From contig NZ_QPHM01000003.1 of NCBI RefSeq assembly GCF_003336245.1, positions 248,001 to 312,000 of the forward strand: a stretch of 64,000 bases of DNA, written 5' to 3'. How positions within the stretch are numbered: the first letter of the stretch is position 1; each line of letters opens with the position of its first letter. This DNA is from Haloplanus salinus (lineage in GTDB: Archaea; Halobacteriota; Halobacteria; Halobacteriales; Haloferacaceae). This document shows, one piece after another, positions 56,533 to 64,000 of the stretch. The translations under genes were made by a program, and so were the position numbers. The notes beneath the pieces were generated by a model, which had not been told where the DNA came from, made no database searches, and saw only the letters and a program-made list of their open reading frames with translations.

Positions 56533-58017
56533 TCACAGCGCCGGTGCCGTCGACGGCGGCGTTCGCGTCCCCAAGACCGACTCGCACGCCGCCGCGATGG
56601 CGAGCAACCGTCGCTCCCGGTACGGCGGCGCCACGAGTTCGACGCCGACCGGTAGCCCGCCATCGGTGAACCCGCCCGGCATCGACACGGCCGGACAGGA
56701 CGACTGCGAGGCGACGTAGGTGTTCGTCATGTACGTCTCCGCCGACGCCCGCGCTCCCGCCCCGATCCGTTCGGCGGGCCGGGGGACGATCTTCACGTCC
56801 GGAAACACCAGCGCGTCAAGATCGTGTTCCGCGTGGACCGCCAGAATGTCCCGCCGGAGGTCGGTCTGTGCCGCGACCGCCCGCCAGTAGTCGAGCCGCG
56901 CCGTCGGCTCCGCCGGTCCCTCGGCGATCACGTCCAGCAACTCTTGATCCCCGTTGTACAGTCCCCGCTCGTACAGGTCGCCGTAGCCGTCGACCGGCGA
57001 CCCCTCCAGTCCGTCGAGGAAGTCATCGAGCGCGGCCCGCGAGCGGACGCCGTAGAGCCACGTTTCGTCGAGTTTGGCGTCTAGCTCCGGGATCGACACC
57101 GGATCGACGAGTTCGGCCCCCGCCGCCGACAGCGTCGCCAGCGCGTCCTCGACGACCACGGTGACCGGCGCGCTCCGCTCGTCGCCGCCCCGGAAGGCCT
57201 GTCGCAACACGCCGAGGCGGACGCCGTCGAGAGCCGCGCCCTCGACCGCGTTGAGATACGGACTCCCGCCGGCGATCCGAGTCACGCCCGTCGTCCGATC
57301 CCGGGAGTCGTAGCCGACGAGGACGTCGAGGACCCGCGCCAGGTCCTCGACCGTCCGGGCCATCGGTCCCGGCGTGTCCTGGCGGGGCACGAGCGGCGAG
57401 AACCCCGCTCGGCTTATGAGGCCCGTCGTCACCCGGATTCCGAAGAGGTTACAGCACGACGCCGGGACGCGGATCGACCCGCCCGTGTCCTCGCCGATCC
57501 CGACCGTACAGAGGTTCGCCGCCACCGCGGCGCCCGTCCCCGCGCTCGACCCGCCCGGATCGCGGTCGAGCGCGTACGGGTTCTTTGTCCGTCCCAGCAC
57601 CGACGAGACGCCGGCGTCGCCCGCTGCCCAGTCCGGGAGGTTGGTCTTCCCGAGGATGATCGCCCCCGCGTCCCGGAGCTTCGAGACGACCGTCGCGTCC
57701 TTCCCGGGCACGTAGCCCTCGAACGCCACCGAGCCGAAGGTCGTCCTGAGGCCGGCTGTCAGCGCCTGGTCCTTGACTAGGACGGGAATCCCGTGGAGCG
57801 GGCCGACGGGACCCTTCCGTGCCAACCGCTCGTCCAGTTCCGCCGCCCGATCCGTCGCCGTCGGGTTCACGGTGACGACGCCGTTCAGCTCGGGGCCGTT
57901 CCGGTCGTAGCGGTCGATCCGCTCGGTGTACCGCTCGACCAGTTCCCGACTCGTCAGGTCGCCGGCCCGCATCGCTTCGTGAATTGCTCCCACCGTCGTT
58001 TCGGGTATCCGGTTCAT
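56533..58017 (-). CDS. Amidase-signature family hydrolase
   Basis: A 494-residue enzyme from the ATG at 58017 (MNRIPETTVGAIHEAMRAGD). It has the Ser-cisSer-Lys triad: Lys in LHGIPVLVKDQALTAGLRTT, and the Gly/Ser box RDPGGSSAGTGAAVAANLCT with EDTGGSIRVPASCCNLFGIR. The C-terminal part is AVSMPGGFTDGGLPVGVELV. The family hydrolyses amides to acid and ammonia or amine. It is convergent with the symporter gene (stops two bases apart) and on the same strand as the CocE-like gene. No signal is seen, so it acts on imported substrate. Confidence 0.88.
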   Translation of the reverse strand: MNRIPETTVGAIHEAMRAGDLTSRELVERYTERIDRYDRNGPELNGVVTVNPTATDRAAELDERLARKGPVGPLHGIPVLVKDQALTAGLRTTFGSVAFEGYVPGKDATVVSKLRDAGAIILGKTNLPDWAAGDAGVSSVLGRTKNPYALDRDPGGSSAGTGAAVAANLCTVGIGEDTGGSIRVPASCCNLFGIRVTTGLISRAGFSPLVPRQDTPGPMARTVEDLARVLDVLVGYDSRDRTTGVTRIAGGSPYLNAVEGAALDGVRLGVLRQAFRGGDERSAPVTVVVEDALATLSAAGAELVDPVSIPELDAKLDETWLYGVRSRAALDDFLDGLEGSPVDGYGDLYERGLYNGDQELLDVIAEGPAEPTARLDYWRAVAAQTDLRRDILAVHAEHDLDALVFPDVKIVPRPAERIGAGARASAETYMTNTYVASQSSCPAVSMPGGFTDGGLPVGVELVAPPYRERRLLAIAAACESVLGTRTPPSTAPAL

Positions 58018-58201
58018 GGGTGTACGGGCGCCGGCCGCCCGCGACAGCTGTCGGACTCCCGACGCTCGCCTGTTTCTTGTCGCGTGTCCGGAAATGCGTT
58101 GTGTAAGGATATACGCGTCCGGTGATCGGCCGTCCTTTCGGATGAAACCCCGTTTGATCGGCCGTCGTTGGCGGTCCCCGACGTCCGGCGTCGTGTTCGG
58201 C

Positions 58202-60079
58202 TTACGACGGTCGGATCGGCAACTCGACGTGGGTCGGGTGGTCGGCCTCGTGGTAGACCGTGTTGGTCGCCTGGCGGTACTCGCGGCCGCCGTAGAGTTC
58301 GTCGCCCGTGTTGTGGTTGACGTCGTAGCGCGGGTAGTTCGACGACGAGACGTCGAGTCGAATGCGGCGGCCGGTTTTGAAGACGTTCGCCGTCGGATAG
58401 AGTTCCAGGTCGAACGCGTAGATCTCGCCGGGGTCGACGAAGTCGGGGTCCCGTCGGTAGCCGCGGTAGCGGGCCCGACAGATCGAATCGGTGAGATTGA
58501 GCGCAAACCCGGACGGGAAGTCCCCGCTCGGCGGATACTCGTCGACGAGTTTCGCGGTGAAGTCCGTGTCGGGCACGTCCGTCGCGGCGTAGAGCCGGAC
58601 ACGAACCGGTCCCGCGATTTCGATGGGGTCGGTCAGCGGCGGCGTCCGGAACACGACGACGTCGGTGCGCTCCTCCAGGGGACCGTACGGCTGCTCCGCC
58701 CCGAACGTCTCCGGCCGGGTCCGCTGGTCGTAGCCGCCGCGACCGGTGATGCTCTTCGTGGGCCGATCCGCGACCGGTAACTCTTCGATCGACTCCGGCC
58801 GTGGTTCGAACGTATAGTACGAGGAGCAGTTCCCCCCGATGGTCGGGACGGGATTCCGTGGGTCGAACTCGTAGGTGGTGGCCGAGTCCGTCTCTGCCGG
58901 CCGTTCGGCGACTAGGCGGCCATCGCCGTGTGCATAGTAGCTGGTGAACTCGGTGTCCGGGAGCGGCCAGTCCGTCCCAGTCACCCATTCTCCACCGTGA
59001 CGGAGGCGTCCCGCCGTCGTCGACGTGCCTTCGCCAGTCCCCATCCGGAAGTACTGCACCCGCGGTTCGTCCCACGTTTCACGCCCCTTGAGGTAGTGGT
59101 CGAAAAACCGAAGTTTCGTCTCCAGATAGTTGCGGGTCATATCCGCCCCGAACGCCGCCTCGCCGGCGTAGGGTTTCGTCCACGTCGACTGGCCTCCGTG
59201 GGTCCAAGCTCCCATAAGCAGGAAGTGATCGCTCTCCTTGCGGTCGGCGAGTGCGGTGAAGTTGTCGCAGGTCGCCTTCGCGTAGGAGTCGTACCATGAC
59301 CCGGCATACACCGTCGGAACGTCGGCGCTCTTGTCGTAGTGGACCTCGAAGTTAATGCTCGGGTCCGTCCAGAAGTCGTCGGAGCCGGGCGTGGTCATGT
59401 AATCAAAGACGTACGACTCGTAGTTCGGAATCCACCGGAGCGGCGACTGGCCGCGCGTCACCGGCTCGCCCGCGAGGACGTCCCGCGTGTCGACCGCGGC
59501 GAGTCGGCGCTGGACGTCGGCGTCGTCGAGTCCCCGCTTCGCGAAGCCGCCGCCGATGGTGAGTGCCCACGTGAGCCACCGGAGTTCGAACGCGCCGTGG
59601 TGACGAAGTGTCGCCTTCCAGGCGTTCGCGGCGCCCTGGTTGACGAACATCGCCGAGAGTGGTTCCGGGTCCCGAGTCGCCAGTGCGTTCTGCACCCACG
59701 CCATGTAAGAGGTTCCCATTGTCCCTATCTGTCCGTCACAGTACGGCCGTCCGGCCAGCCATTCGACCGTATCGGCGCCGTCCTCGGCTTCGTTCTTCAG
59801 AAGGTAGAACTCGCCCTCGCTCGCGAACCGACCGCGAACGTCTTGGATGGCGACCACGTACCCCCGTTCGGCGTACCAATTACCCTGTCGTTCGGCGCGC
59901 TTGCGCTCACGCTTGTCGTACGGGGTCCGGACGAGCAGCGCCGGCTTCGGCTCGGCTAACGGCTCCTCGCTTCCCGGTTCGGCCGGCCGATAGATGTCGG
60001 TCGCGAGTCCCGTCCCGTCGCGTGTCTCTACCGTCGCGTCGTGACGGACCACGACGTCGTAGTTGGGGTCGGAGACCAT
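58202..60079 (-). CDS. CocE/NonD-family hydrolase (X-Pro dipeptidyl-peptidase-like)
   Basis: A 625-residue enzyme. The N-terminal alpha/beta-hydrolase domain has PALLVRTPYDKRERKRAERQ, VVAIQDVRGRFASEGEFYLL and the nucleophile elbow DGQIGTMGTSYMAWVQNALA (GTSY). The cap domain is helical. The acid is in the region DVPTVYAGSWYDSYAKATCD, and the His in LLMGAWTHGGQSTWTKPY. A C-terminal jelly-roll (RVRLYAATDVPDTDFTAKLV) is the usual third domain. It cleaves esters or peptides; cocaine esterase and glutaryl acylases are relatives. Upstream of it, after 60080, is a gene-free region. It likely belongs to the same catabolic set as the amidase. Confidence 0.85.
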   Translation of the reverse strand: MVSDPNYDVVVRHDATVETRDGTGLATDIYRPAEPGSEEPLAEPKPALLVRTPYDKRERKRAERQGNWYAERGYVVAIQDVRGRFASEGEFYLLKNEAEDGADTVEWLAGRPYCDGQIGTMGTSYMAWVQNALATRDPEPLSAMFVNQGAANAWKATLRHHGAFELRWLTWALTIGGGFAKRGLDDADVQRRLAAVDTRDVLAGEPVTRGQSPLRWIPNYESYVFDYMTTPGSDDFWTDPSINFEVHYDKSADVPTVYAGSWYDSYAKATCDNFTALADRKESDHFLLMGAWTHGGQSTWTKPYAGEAAFGADMTRNYLETKLRFFDHYLKGRETWDEPRVQYFRMGTGEGTSTTAGRLRHGGEWVTGTDWPLPDTEFTSYYAHGDGRLVAERPAETDSATTYEFDPRNPVPTIGGNCSSYYTFEPRPESIEELPVADRPTKSITGRGGYDQRTRPETFGAEQPYGPLEERTDVVVFRTPPLTDPIEIAGPVRVRLYAATDVPDTDFTAKLVDEYPPSGDFPSGFALNLTDSICRARYRGYRRDPDFVDPGEIYAFDLELYPTANVFKTGRRIRLDVSSSNYPRYDVNHNTGDELYGGREYRQATNTVYHEADHPTHVELPIRPS

Positions 60080-60414
60080 CTGTCAGGACACGCAAGAAAC
60101 TCCGCGCTGTCGTTGCCGGCATCGACTTGGTGTTCTCCGGGCGTTCCGCCACGATTCGACGTGGCTCCACGGCCGTAATCGTTCCATACTACCCGAACGA
60201 CTGTCGTAACAGAATATTCCTTCGGAAATGACAACGTTTGCTCGGTGAAAGTGAATATACGCGGTGAATAACTGGTGAAGAAGGGCGGTCCCCTGATATC
60301 TGAGATACGCCTGTGATCACTCGGCGTGCCGAACGATATGGACGTCGTACCGCGCGTCCGAAGAGAGGAGTGGGCACCGACGCTCGTCAGCGGCTTCCCC
60401 CACCCTTCGGGGGG
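60080..60414. other. Gene-free stretch ending in a GC hairpin
   Basis: About 330 bp containing the promoter of the CocE-like gene and, at 60401-60418, the hairpin CCACCC/GGGTGG within CCCCCACCCTTCGGGGGGTGG. Such GC hairpins mark ends of IS1341-type elements in haloarchaea, and the IS remnant to the right loses homology exactly here. I see no coding frame to support. Confidence 0.4.
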
Positions 60415-60757
60415 TGGAGTTTCAGTCCGGCCTGATCGTCACCGGTTGCTGCGTAGGCATCAGCGGCGTCTTCGTACAGCGAGATGATGGTGGTGTCGGT
60501 GATGAAGACGTCTCGAATCCGTTCGAGACATCCGTTGAGGTCTGCACGTCCTGTATCGAGATTCTCGACGGCGTCAGCGAGAATCTCTCGAAGGAGCGCA
60601 GCGAAGCCCGGTTCGAACTATTCGTAGAACGCCGCGTGCGAAAGGTTGTCACAGTCAGCCATCTCGACGTAGCGTTCAAGAAACGCCCGGAGAGATCAGT
60701 CTGATCCAGCGACGAACTCAAACGAGAGCGTGTAGAACAACCGGTTTCCAGACATCA
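60415..60757 (-). pseudogene. Remnant of an ISH8/IS4-like transposase
   Basis: Reading leftward from 60757: MSGNRLFYTLSFEFVAGSD, a stop, SLRAFLERYVEMADCDNLSH, AAFYE, a stop, FEPGFAALLREILADAVENL, then RIRDVFITDTTIISLYEDAA and ATGDDQAGLKLHPP. This is the N-terminal part of an IS4-group transposase up to the first catalytic Asp (ITDTTIISLYE). Two in-frame stops and loss of all sequence after LKLH show that it is an old fragment. Confidence 0.7.
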
Positions 60758-60841
60758 ATAGTCCTAACAGTGTCTAATCAACAAATAGCGGTCGGTCGTC
60801 GCGTTAAAATAGAACGCGTGACTATTGGGGTAAGTGGGTTC

Positions 60842-62179
60842 CTACTCCATCGCAGCATCGGATATCTCGAGTGCTTCGTCCAGCACATCGACGGCCTCGT
60901 CCACCGCTTGTTCGGTGATCGTCAGGGGCGGTGTGACAACGATCGTGTTGACCGACGTATAGAAATACACCCCGTTAGCAAGTGCGTCCGCACCCACCTC
61001 GTCGAGGACAGTCGTACTGCTCGACACCTTATCCGCCCGCGCTTCAAACGGAACGCGCTCTTTTTCGCTTCGTGTGAGTTCGAGCCCTTGGTGGAGCCCA
61101 ATCCCGCGGCGCTCACCGACGCTCGGGTGCCGTTCCACTAGGGATTCGAGTTTGGATGTCAGGTACTGGCCGATTTCACGCGCGTTCTCGATGAGCCCCT
61201 CCCGCTCGTAAGTCTCGATGGCCGCGACGCCTGCGGCGCAAGCCGTTGGGTGACCGGCAAACGTGTGGCCCTGATTGAGGAGGGTGTCCTCGAAGTACTC
61301 TGCAATCTCCTCGGTGACGGTCGTCGCTGCCAGCGGCTGGTACGATCCCGTTAGACCCTTTGCCATCGTGATGATGTCCGGTTCGGCGTCGTACAACGTT
61401 GAGGCGAACCACTCGCCGGTCCGTCCGAACCCGGTCATCACCTCGTCACAGATTAGTACCGCGCCGTGGTCATGTGCGATCTGTTGGAGCTGAGGAAGAT
61501 AATCGTCCGGTGGTGTTAATACGCCGTTGGAGCCAACGAGCGGTTCGACGAGCACTCCAGCGACGGTCCCCCCCTCAAGTTTCAACATCTCGTCGATGTA
61601 CGCCAGACTCTCGGCCGGATCGAGACTCGATCCGTAGGCGTACGGATCCGGACCCTTTATCATACCGGGAACTTCCGGTTGAATTTCGGGTCCCTGTGCG
61701 ACCCGCCGAGGATCACCGGAGGCAGATAGCGAGGCGGCAGTCGCACCGTGATACGATCGGTACCGTGACAGAATCTTATGCTTACCAGTGTATGCCCGCG
61801 CGATTTTGAACGCAACCTCGTTGGCCTCCGTCCCACTCGTCGAGTAGAACGTCTTCTGTAGCGATCCGGGCGTGATTTCGGCGAGTTTCTCGGAAAGGCG
61901 TGCCCGCGGCTCCGTGGACCACCCCGGGCTGACATATGGGACGCTGCGAACCTGTTCTGCAACCGCATCTGCGACTCGATCTGCATCATAACCGAGGCTT
62001 GTACAGACGTACTGGCTGCTGAAATCCAGAATGGATGTCCCATCGGCAGTCACGAGCCGCGGGCCGTCGGTGTCGACGATCTGAGTCGGATCGAAATCTT
62101 GCTGACGCGTCCACGTGCCGAGCGTGTACTTTCGGTCGAGTTGCTCAATCTCGTTTCGCTCGGGCGACTGGCTTGCCAT
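60842..62179 (-). CDS. Class III PLP-dependent aminotransferase
   Basis: A 445-residue enzyme from the ATG at 62179 (MASQSPERNEIEQLDRKYTL). PLP motifs: YSTSGTEANEVAFKIARAYT (phosphate loop), YRSYHGATAASLSASGDPRR, the Asp in AVLICDEVMTGFGRTGEWFA, and the Schiff-base Lys in PDIITMAKGLTGSYQPLAAT. A late HTFAGHPTACAAGVAAIETY completes the fold. The family moves amino groups from omega-amino acids such as beta-alanine, GABA or taurine. With the amidase and deacylases nearby it may process the amine released from an imported amide (inference). Its promoter lies in the AT-rich stretch above 62179. Confidence 0.88.
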   Translation of the reverse strand: MASQSPERNEIEQLDRKYTLGTWTRQQDFDPTQIVDTDGPRLVTADGTSILDFSSQYVCTSLGYDADRVADAVAEQVRSVPYVSPGWSTEPRARLSEKLAEITPGSLQKTFYSTSGTEANEVAFKIARAYTGKHKILSRYRSYHGATAASLSASGDPRRVAQGPEIQPEVPGMIKGPDPYAYGSSLDPAESLAYIDEMLKLEGGTVAGVLVEPLVGSNGVLTPPDDYLPQLQQIAHDHGAVLICDEVMTGFGRTGEWFASTLYDAEPDIITMAKGLTGSYQPLAATTVTEEIAEYFEDTLLNQGHTFAGHPTACAAGVAAIETYEREGLIENAREIGQYLTSKLESLVERHPSVGERRGIGLHQGLELTRSEKERVPFEARADKVSSSTTVLDEVGADALANGVYFYTSVNTIVVTPPLTITEQAVDEAVDVLDEALEISDAAME

Positions 62180-62868
62180 ACGGATATTTTGTAAGTCATT
62201 CGTATCAAGGTTTTGTATTGTAGACTGAGCCAACACCACTTCTTACAATTCATGTTTATTTTTATTCTTTAGCTAAATAATACACTAATCAGCCGCCTTA
62301 TTGTGACTATGCCGAACGTACGGAGTCGGTATTCCCGTATTATACGTGTAAGATCGCAGTACTACCGGACATATGACCATTTATATTCGGTAGTTCCCAT
62401 CGGATCAGGATTTAGTCAGGATTGATGAGGTTAGATTCTCAGGAAGCATCCGGATGGGTGTATGAAATTCCCCTCCTATCCAGACACGGTTCTTACGGCC
62501 TCTGATCTCGAAACCTTCGCGCTTGGTCTCACCTCGGAGATGCCGATCCCTGGAGTCGAAGGCTGTGGCTTCGGCTCCCGGATCGTCCAGCAGACACTCC
62601 TGCAAGCTGCTGTCGATCAGAAGTCCAGCAGGGCCGTCACCGTACCACTCGTGGAACGTACTCTGGCGACTGCAAGCTCACTCAACTTCACACCGTCCCA
62701 CCTTACGACCTCGAACCCGTCGTTAACTAACTTCTCGTCCGGGGCCGCGAAGTAGTCCGAGAATTGTATGCATTGAGATGGCCAGTCTCAACTACTGCAG
62801 GGCAGCAAGAGAATAGTTTTCGAGTTGGCATGAATACTCAACTGTGATGCCATCCTACGAGACAGTTG
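62180..62868. other. Intergenic region with unidentified coding-like scraps
   Basis: About 690 bp. The first 220 bp are AT-rich and contain the aminotransferase promoter (ATTTTTATTCTTTAGCTAAA). From 62405 to 62755 short open frames exist on both strands, but none shows a family I can name, and the frame breaks repeatedly. A degraded gene is possible. The promoter of the gene at 62869 is expected in 62760-62860. Confidence 0.35.
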
Positions 62869-63723
62869 ATGGATTCGTTCCGTCGGGCAGGGGACGAACG
62901 AGTCAACGTCTTCGAGGTCGATGAGGTGTATCTGTTCAAGCACTACTTCGACGGTGAAGATGTGTGCAACCGTTTGAAATCCTACTACAACAACCAGCAA
63001 TACCGATTCGAAGTCCCGCGAGATGACTTCGGGACGCTCCGATCCGTTCTATCCAATCAAGGCTACGAGCTCACCGAGTCGATGACAACTGTCCGAAATC
63101 GCTCGGGAAGCGATATCGACGAGAGCAAGCTCGTCGACCAGGGTTACCTAGAGAATCCCTACGTCGGGACGCGGAAGTACTACTACGTCACTGAGAAGGG
63201 CCAGCATGCGGTCGACCGGAAGCTGTACACCGGTCGTGACTACGGTGACCTCCACGAGAAGGTCCACCACAAGGTGTTCACCGAGTGTTTCGCCCGGTAT
63301 CTCGCGCAAACAGAGAACCAACATGTCGAGAAATATTATGAGCCGATGGGCGGCGGAATGGTGTTCGATGTGGCCGGGTTCATCGACCTTCCGGGCGGCC
63401 AGCGAAACCTCACAGCGATCGGGGAGATCATCACGACAGTCAAACCCGAACGGGTGGTCAAACACTACGACGACTTCGCGCAGTACGACGGCGTCACCAA
63501 GCATTGGGTGGTGAAGGACATCGACATCACCCACGATCTCGTCCGGGCACTCCATGATGCCGGACGGGTGGAGACGGTACCGCCGAAATCGCTCCAGAAT
63601 CATACACGTATCGCCGAGACGGTCTTCGGGGAGCACGGCGAGTGGCAGATTCACAGCGGAAGCGACATCGTCGAAGCTGTGCGGGCGTTCACCACCGAAT
63701 CGGAGGATGGAGCGATTGACTAG
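62869..63723 (+). CDS. DNA-binding, possibly nuclease-fold protein of unknown function
   Basis: A 284-residue protein from the ATG at 62869. The first half has VEVPR-type strands and a winged-helix-like segment (GTRKYYYVTEKGQHAVDRKL). The second half has HEKVHHKVFTECFARYLAQT, GGGMVFDVAGFIDLPGGQRN, LTAIGEIITTVKPERVVKHY, and YDGVTKHWVVKDIDITHDLV. The order hydrophobic-D, then E-hydrophobic-T-T, then a helix with conserved basic residues looks like a PD-(D/E)xK restriction-type fold with Asp and Glu in place. I cannot assign a family. Comparable haloarchaeal proteins sit on plasmids and integrated elements. It may recognise and cut or only bind DNA. Confidence 0.55.
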   Translation: MDSFRRAGDERVNVFEVDEVYLFKHYFDGEDVCNRLKSYYNNQQYRFEVPRDDFGTLRSVLSNQGYELTESMTTVRNRSGSDIDESKLVDQGYLENPYVGTRKYYYVTEKGQHAVDRKLYTGRDYGDLHEKVHHKVFTECFARYLAQTENQHVEKYYEPMGGGMVFDVAGFIDLPGGQRNLTAIGEIITTVKPERVVKHYDDFAQYDGVTKHWVVKDIDITHDLVRALHDAGRVETVPPKSLQNHTRIAETVFGEHGEWQIHSGSDIVEAVRAFTTESEDGAID

Positions 63724-64000
63724 TTGCGGCGCCCTGAGCGCGCTCGAGAGGGCCGGTCGGACGATCTGGTGCGCTAGTGGACTAGTTCGCCGAAAGACTG
63801 GCTTAGGGAGGGTATGGGATGCGCGCACGAGTCCAGTCCATCCCGGCGCCATCGCACGCTTTAGACTAGTCCATCCCGCGGGTCGGCGCACCGGAGGTGG
63901 GGATCGGAGAACCGGCCGTTTCGCGAGCGGGTCAACGGGGTGGAGACGCGGTCGATGATACCCCATTAGAGCCATGCCATTGAACACCATCACCGACGGT
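63724..64000. other. Window end, no gene supported
   Basis: 277 bp after the last gene. CTAGT-containing motifs recur (near 63722, 63775 and 63781, and again near 63867), but with no clear repeat unit. The frames that stay open on the minus strand lack a start or a recognisable family. Confidence 0.3.

Noticed and set aside
54987-56663. A 558-codon open frame on the minus strand opposite the sodium:solute symporter
   Set aside because: Low-complexity Asp/Glu/Arg/His translation, no start context, and the plus strand encodes a complete SSS carrier.
1-64000. tRNA, rRNA and riboswitch genes
   Set aside because: No cloverleaf, T-loop or rRNA core sequence was found by eye on either strand; a covariance-model scan would be needed to exclude them fully.

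Overview
The window is haloarchaeal (class Halobacteria). Evidence: GC-rich DNA with strong third-position bias, very acidic proteins, archaeal TATA-type AT-rich promoters, twin-arginine lipoprotein signals, a PGF-CTERM-type C-terminus, and protein families seen mainly in haloarchaea. It reads as an accessory region (megaplasmid or island-rich chromosome). Signs of this are a ParA-type partition operon, an integrase, two TnpB elements, two related DDE transposons, at least one older IS remnant, toxin-antitoxin modules and a dozen broken genes.

Layout. 1-5.7 kb: a partial DUF555/UPF0212 gene, an OB-fold plasmid-type protein, a VapBC-like pair with a repeat-flanked promoter, and regulators, two of them broken. 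6.0-9.7 kb: a siderophore/cobalamin-type ABC importer operon (lipoprotein, FecCD permease, ATPase) plus a small lipoprotein. 9.8-11.8 kb: a two-gene parA operon bracketed on both sides by arrays of 13-bp repeats. 12-13.2 kb: a dead TnpB. 13.3-29.2 kb: a run of membrane and secreted proteins, including four CPBP-type protease relatives (one dead), two SRPBCC genes (one broken, one damaged), an ApbE / ferric-reductase-like / acidic His-rich operon, a flavodoxin, a SOUL protein and a PGF-CTERM surface protein. 29.3-34.0 kb: an integrase and an MNT-HEPN pair, then a TnpB element that has split a regulator gene. 34.5-37 kb: a DDE transposase and helicase debris.

37.0-49.9 kb is the most coherent block. 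It holds a nearly complete System I cytochrome c maturation set: ccmF, a thioredoxin, ccdA, ccmC, ccmD, and ccmB-ccmA-ccmE. This set surrounds a membrane-anchored diheme cytochrome c that has the layout of thiosulfate dehydrogenase TsdA, including a candidate heme-ligating cysteine. A DsbA-like protein and two related CxxC membrane proteins lie beside it. The inferred job is extracytoplasmic thiosulfate/tetrathionate electron transfer, with the dedicated machinery to attach c-type heme.

50-51.6 kb: a 3'-truncated second copy of the DDE transposon, next to the same kind of flanking gene as the first copy. 52.2-62.2 kb: a catabolic cluster of two M20 deacylase/peptidase genes, a sodium:solute symporter with a small partner, an amidase, a CocE/NonD hydrolase and a class III aminotransferase, consistent with import and hydrolysis of an N-acylated or peptide-like compound. 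The window ends with a DNA-binding or nuclease-like protein of unknown role. I saw no rRNA or tRNA gene and no CRISPR array.
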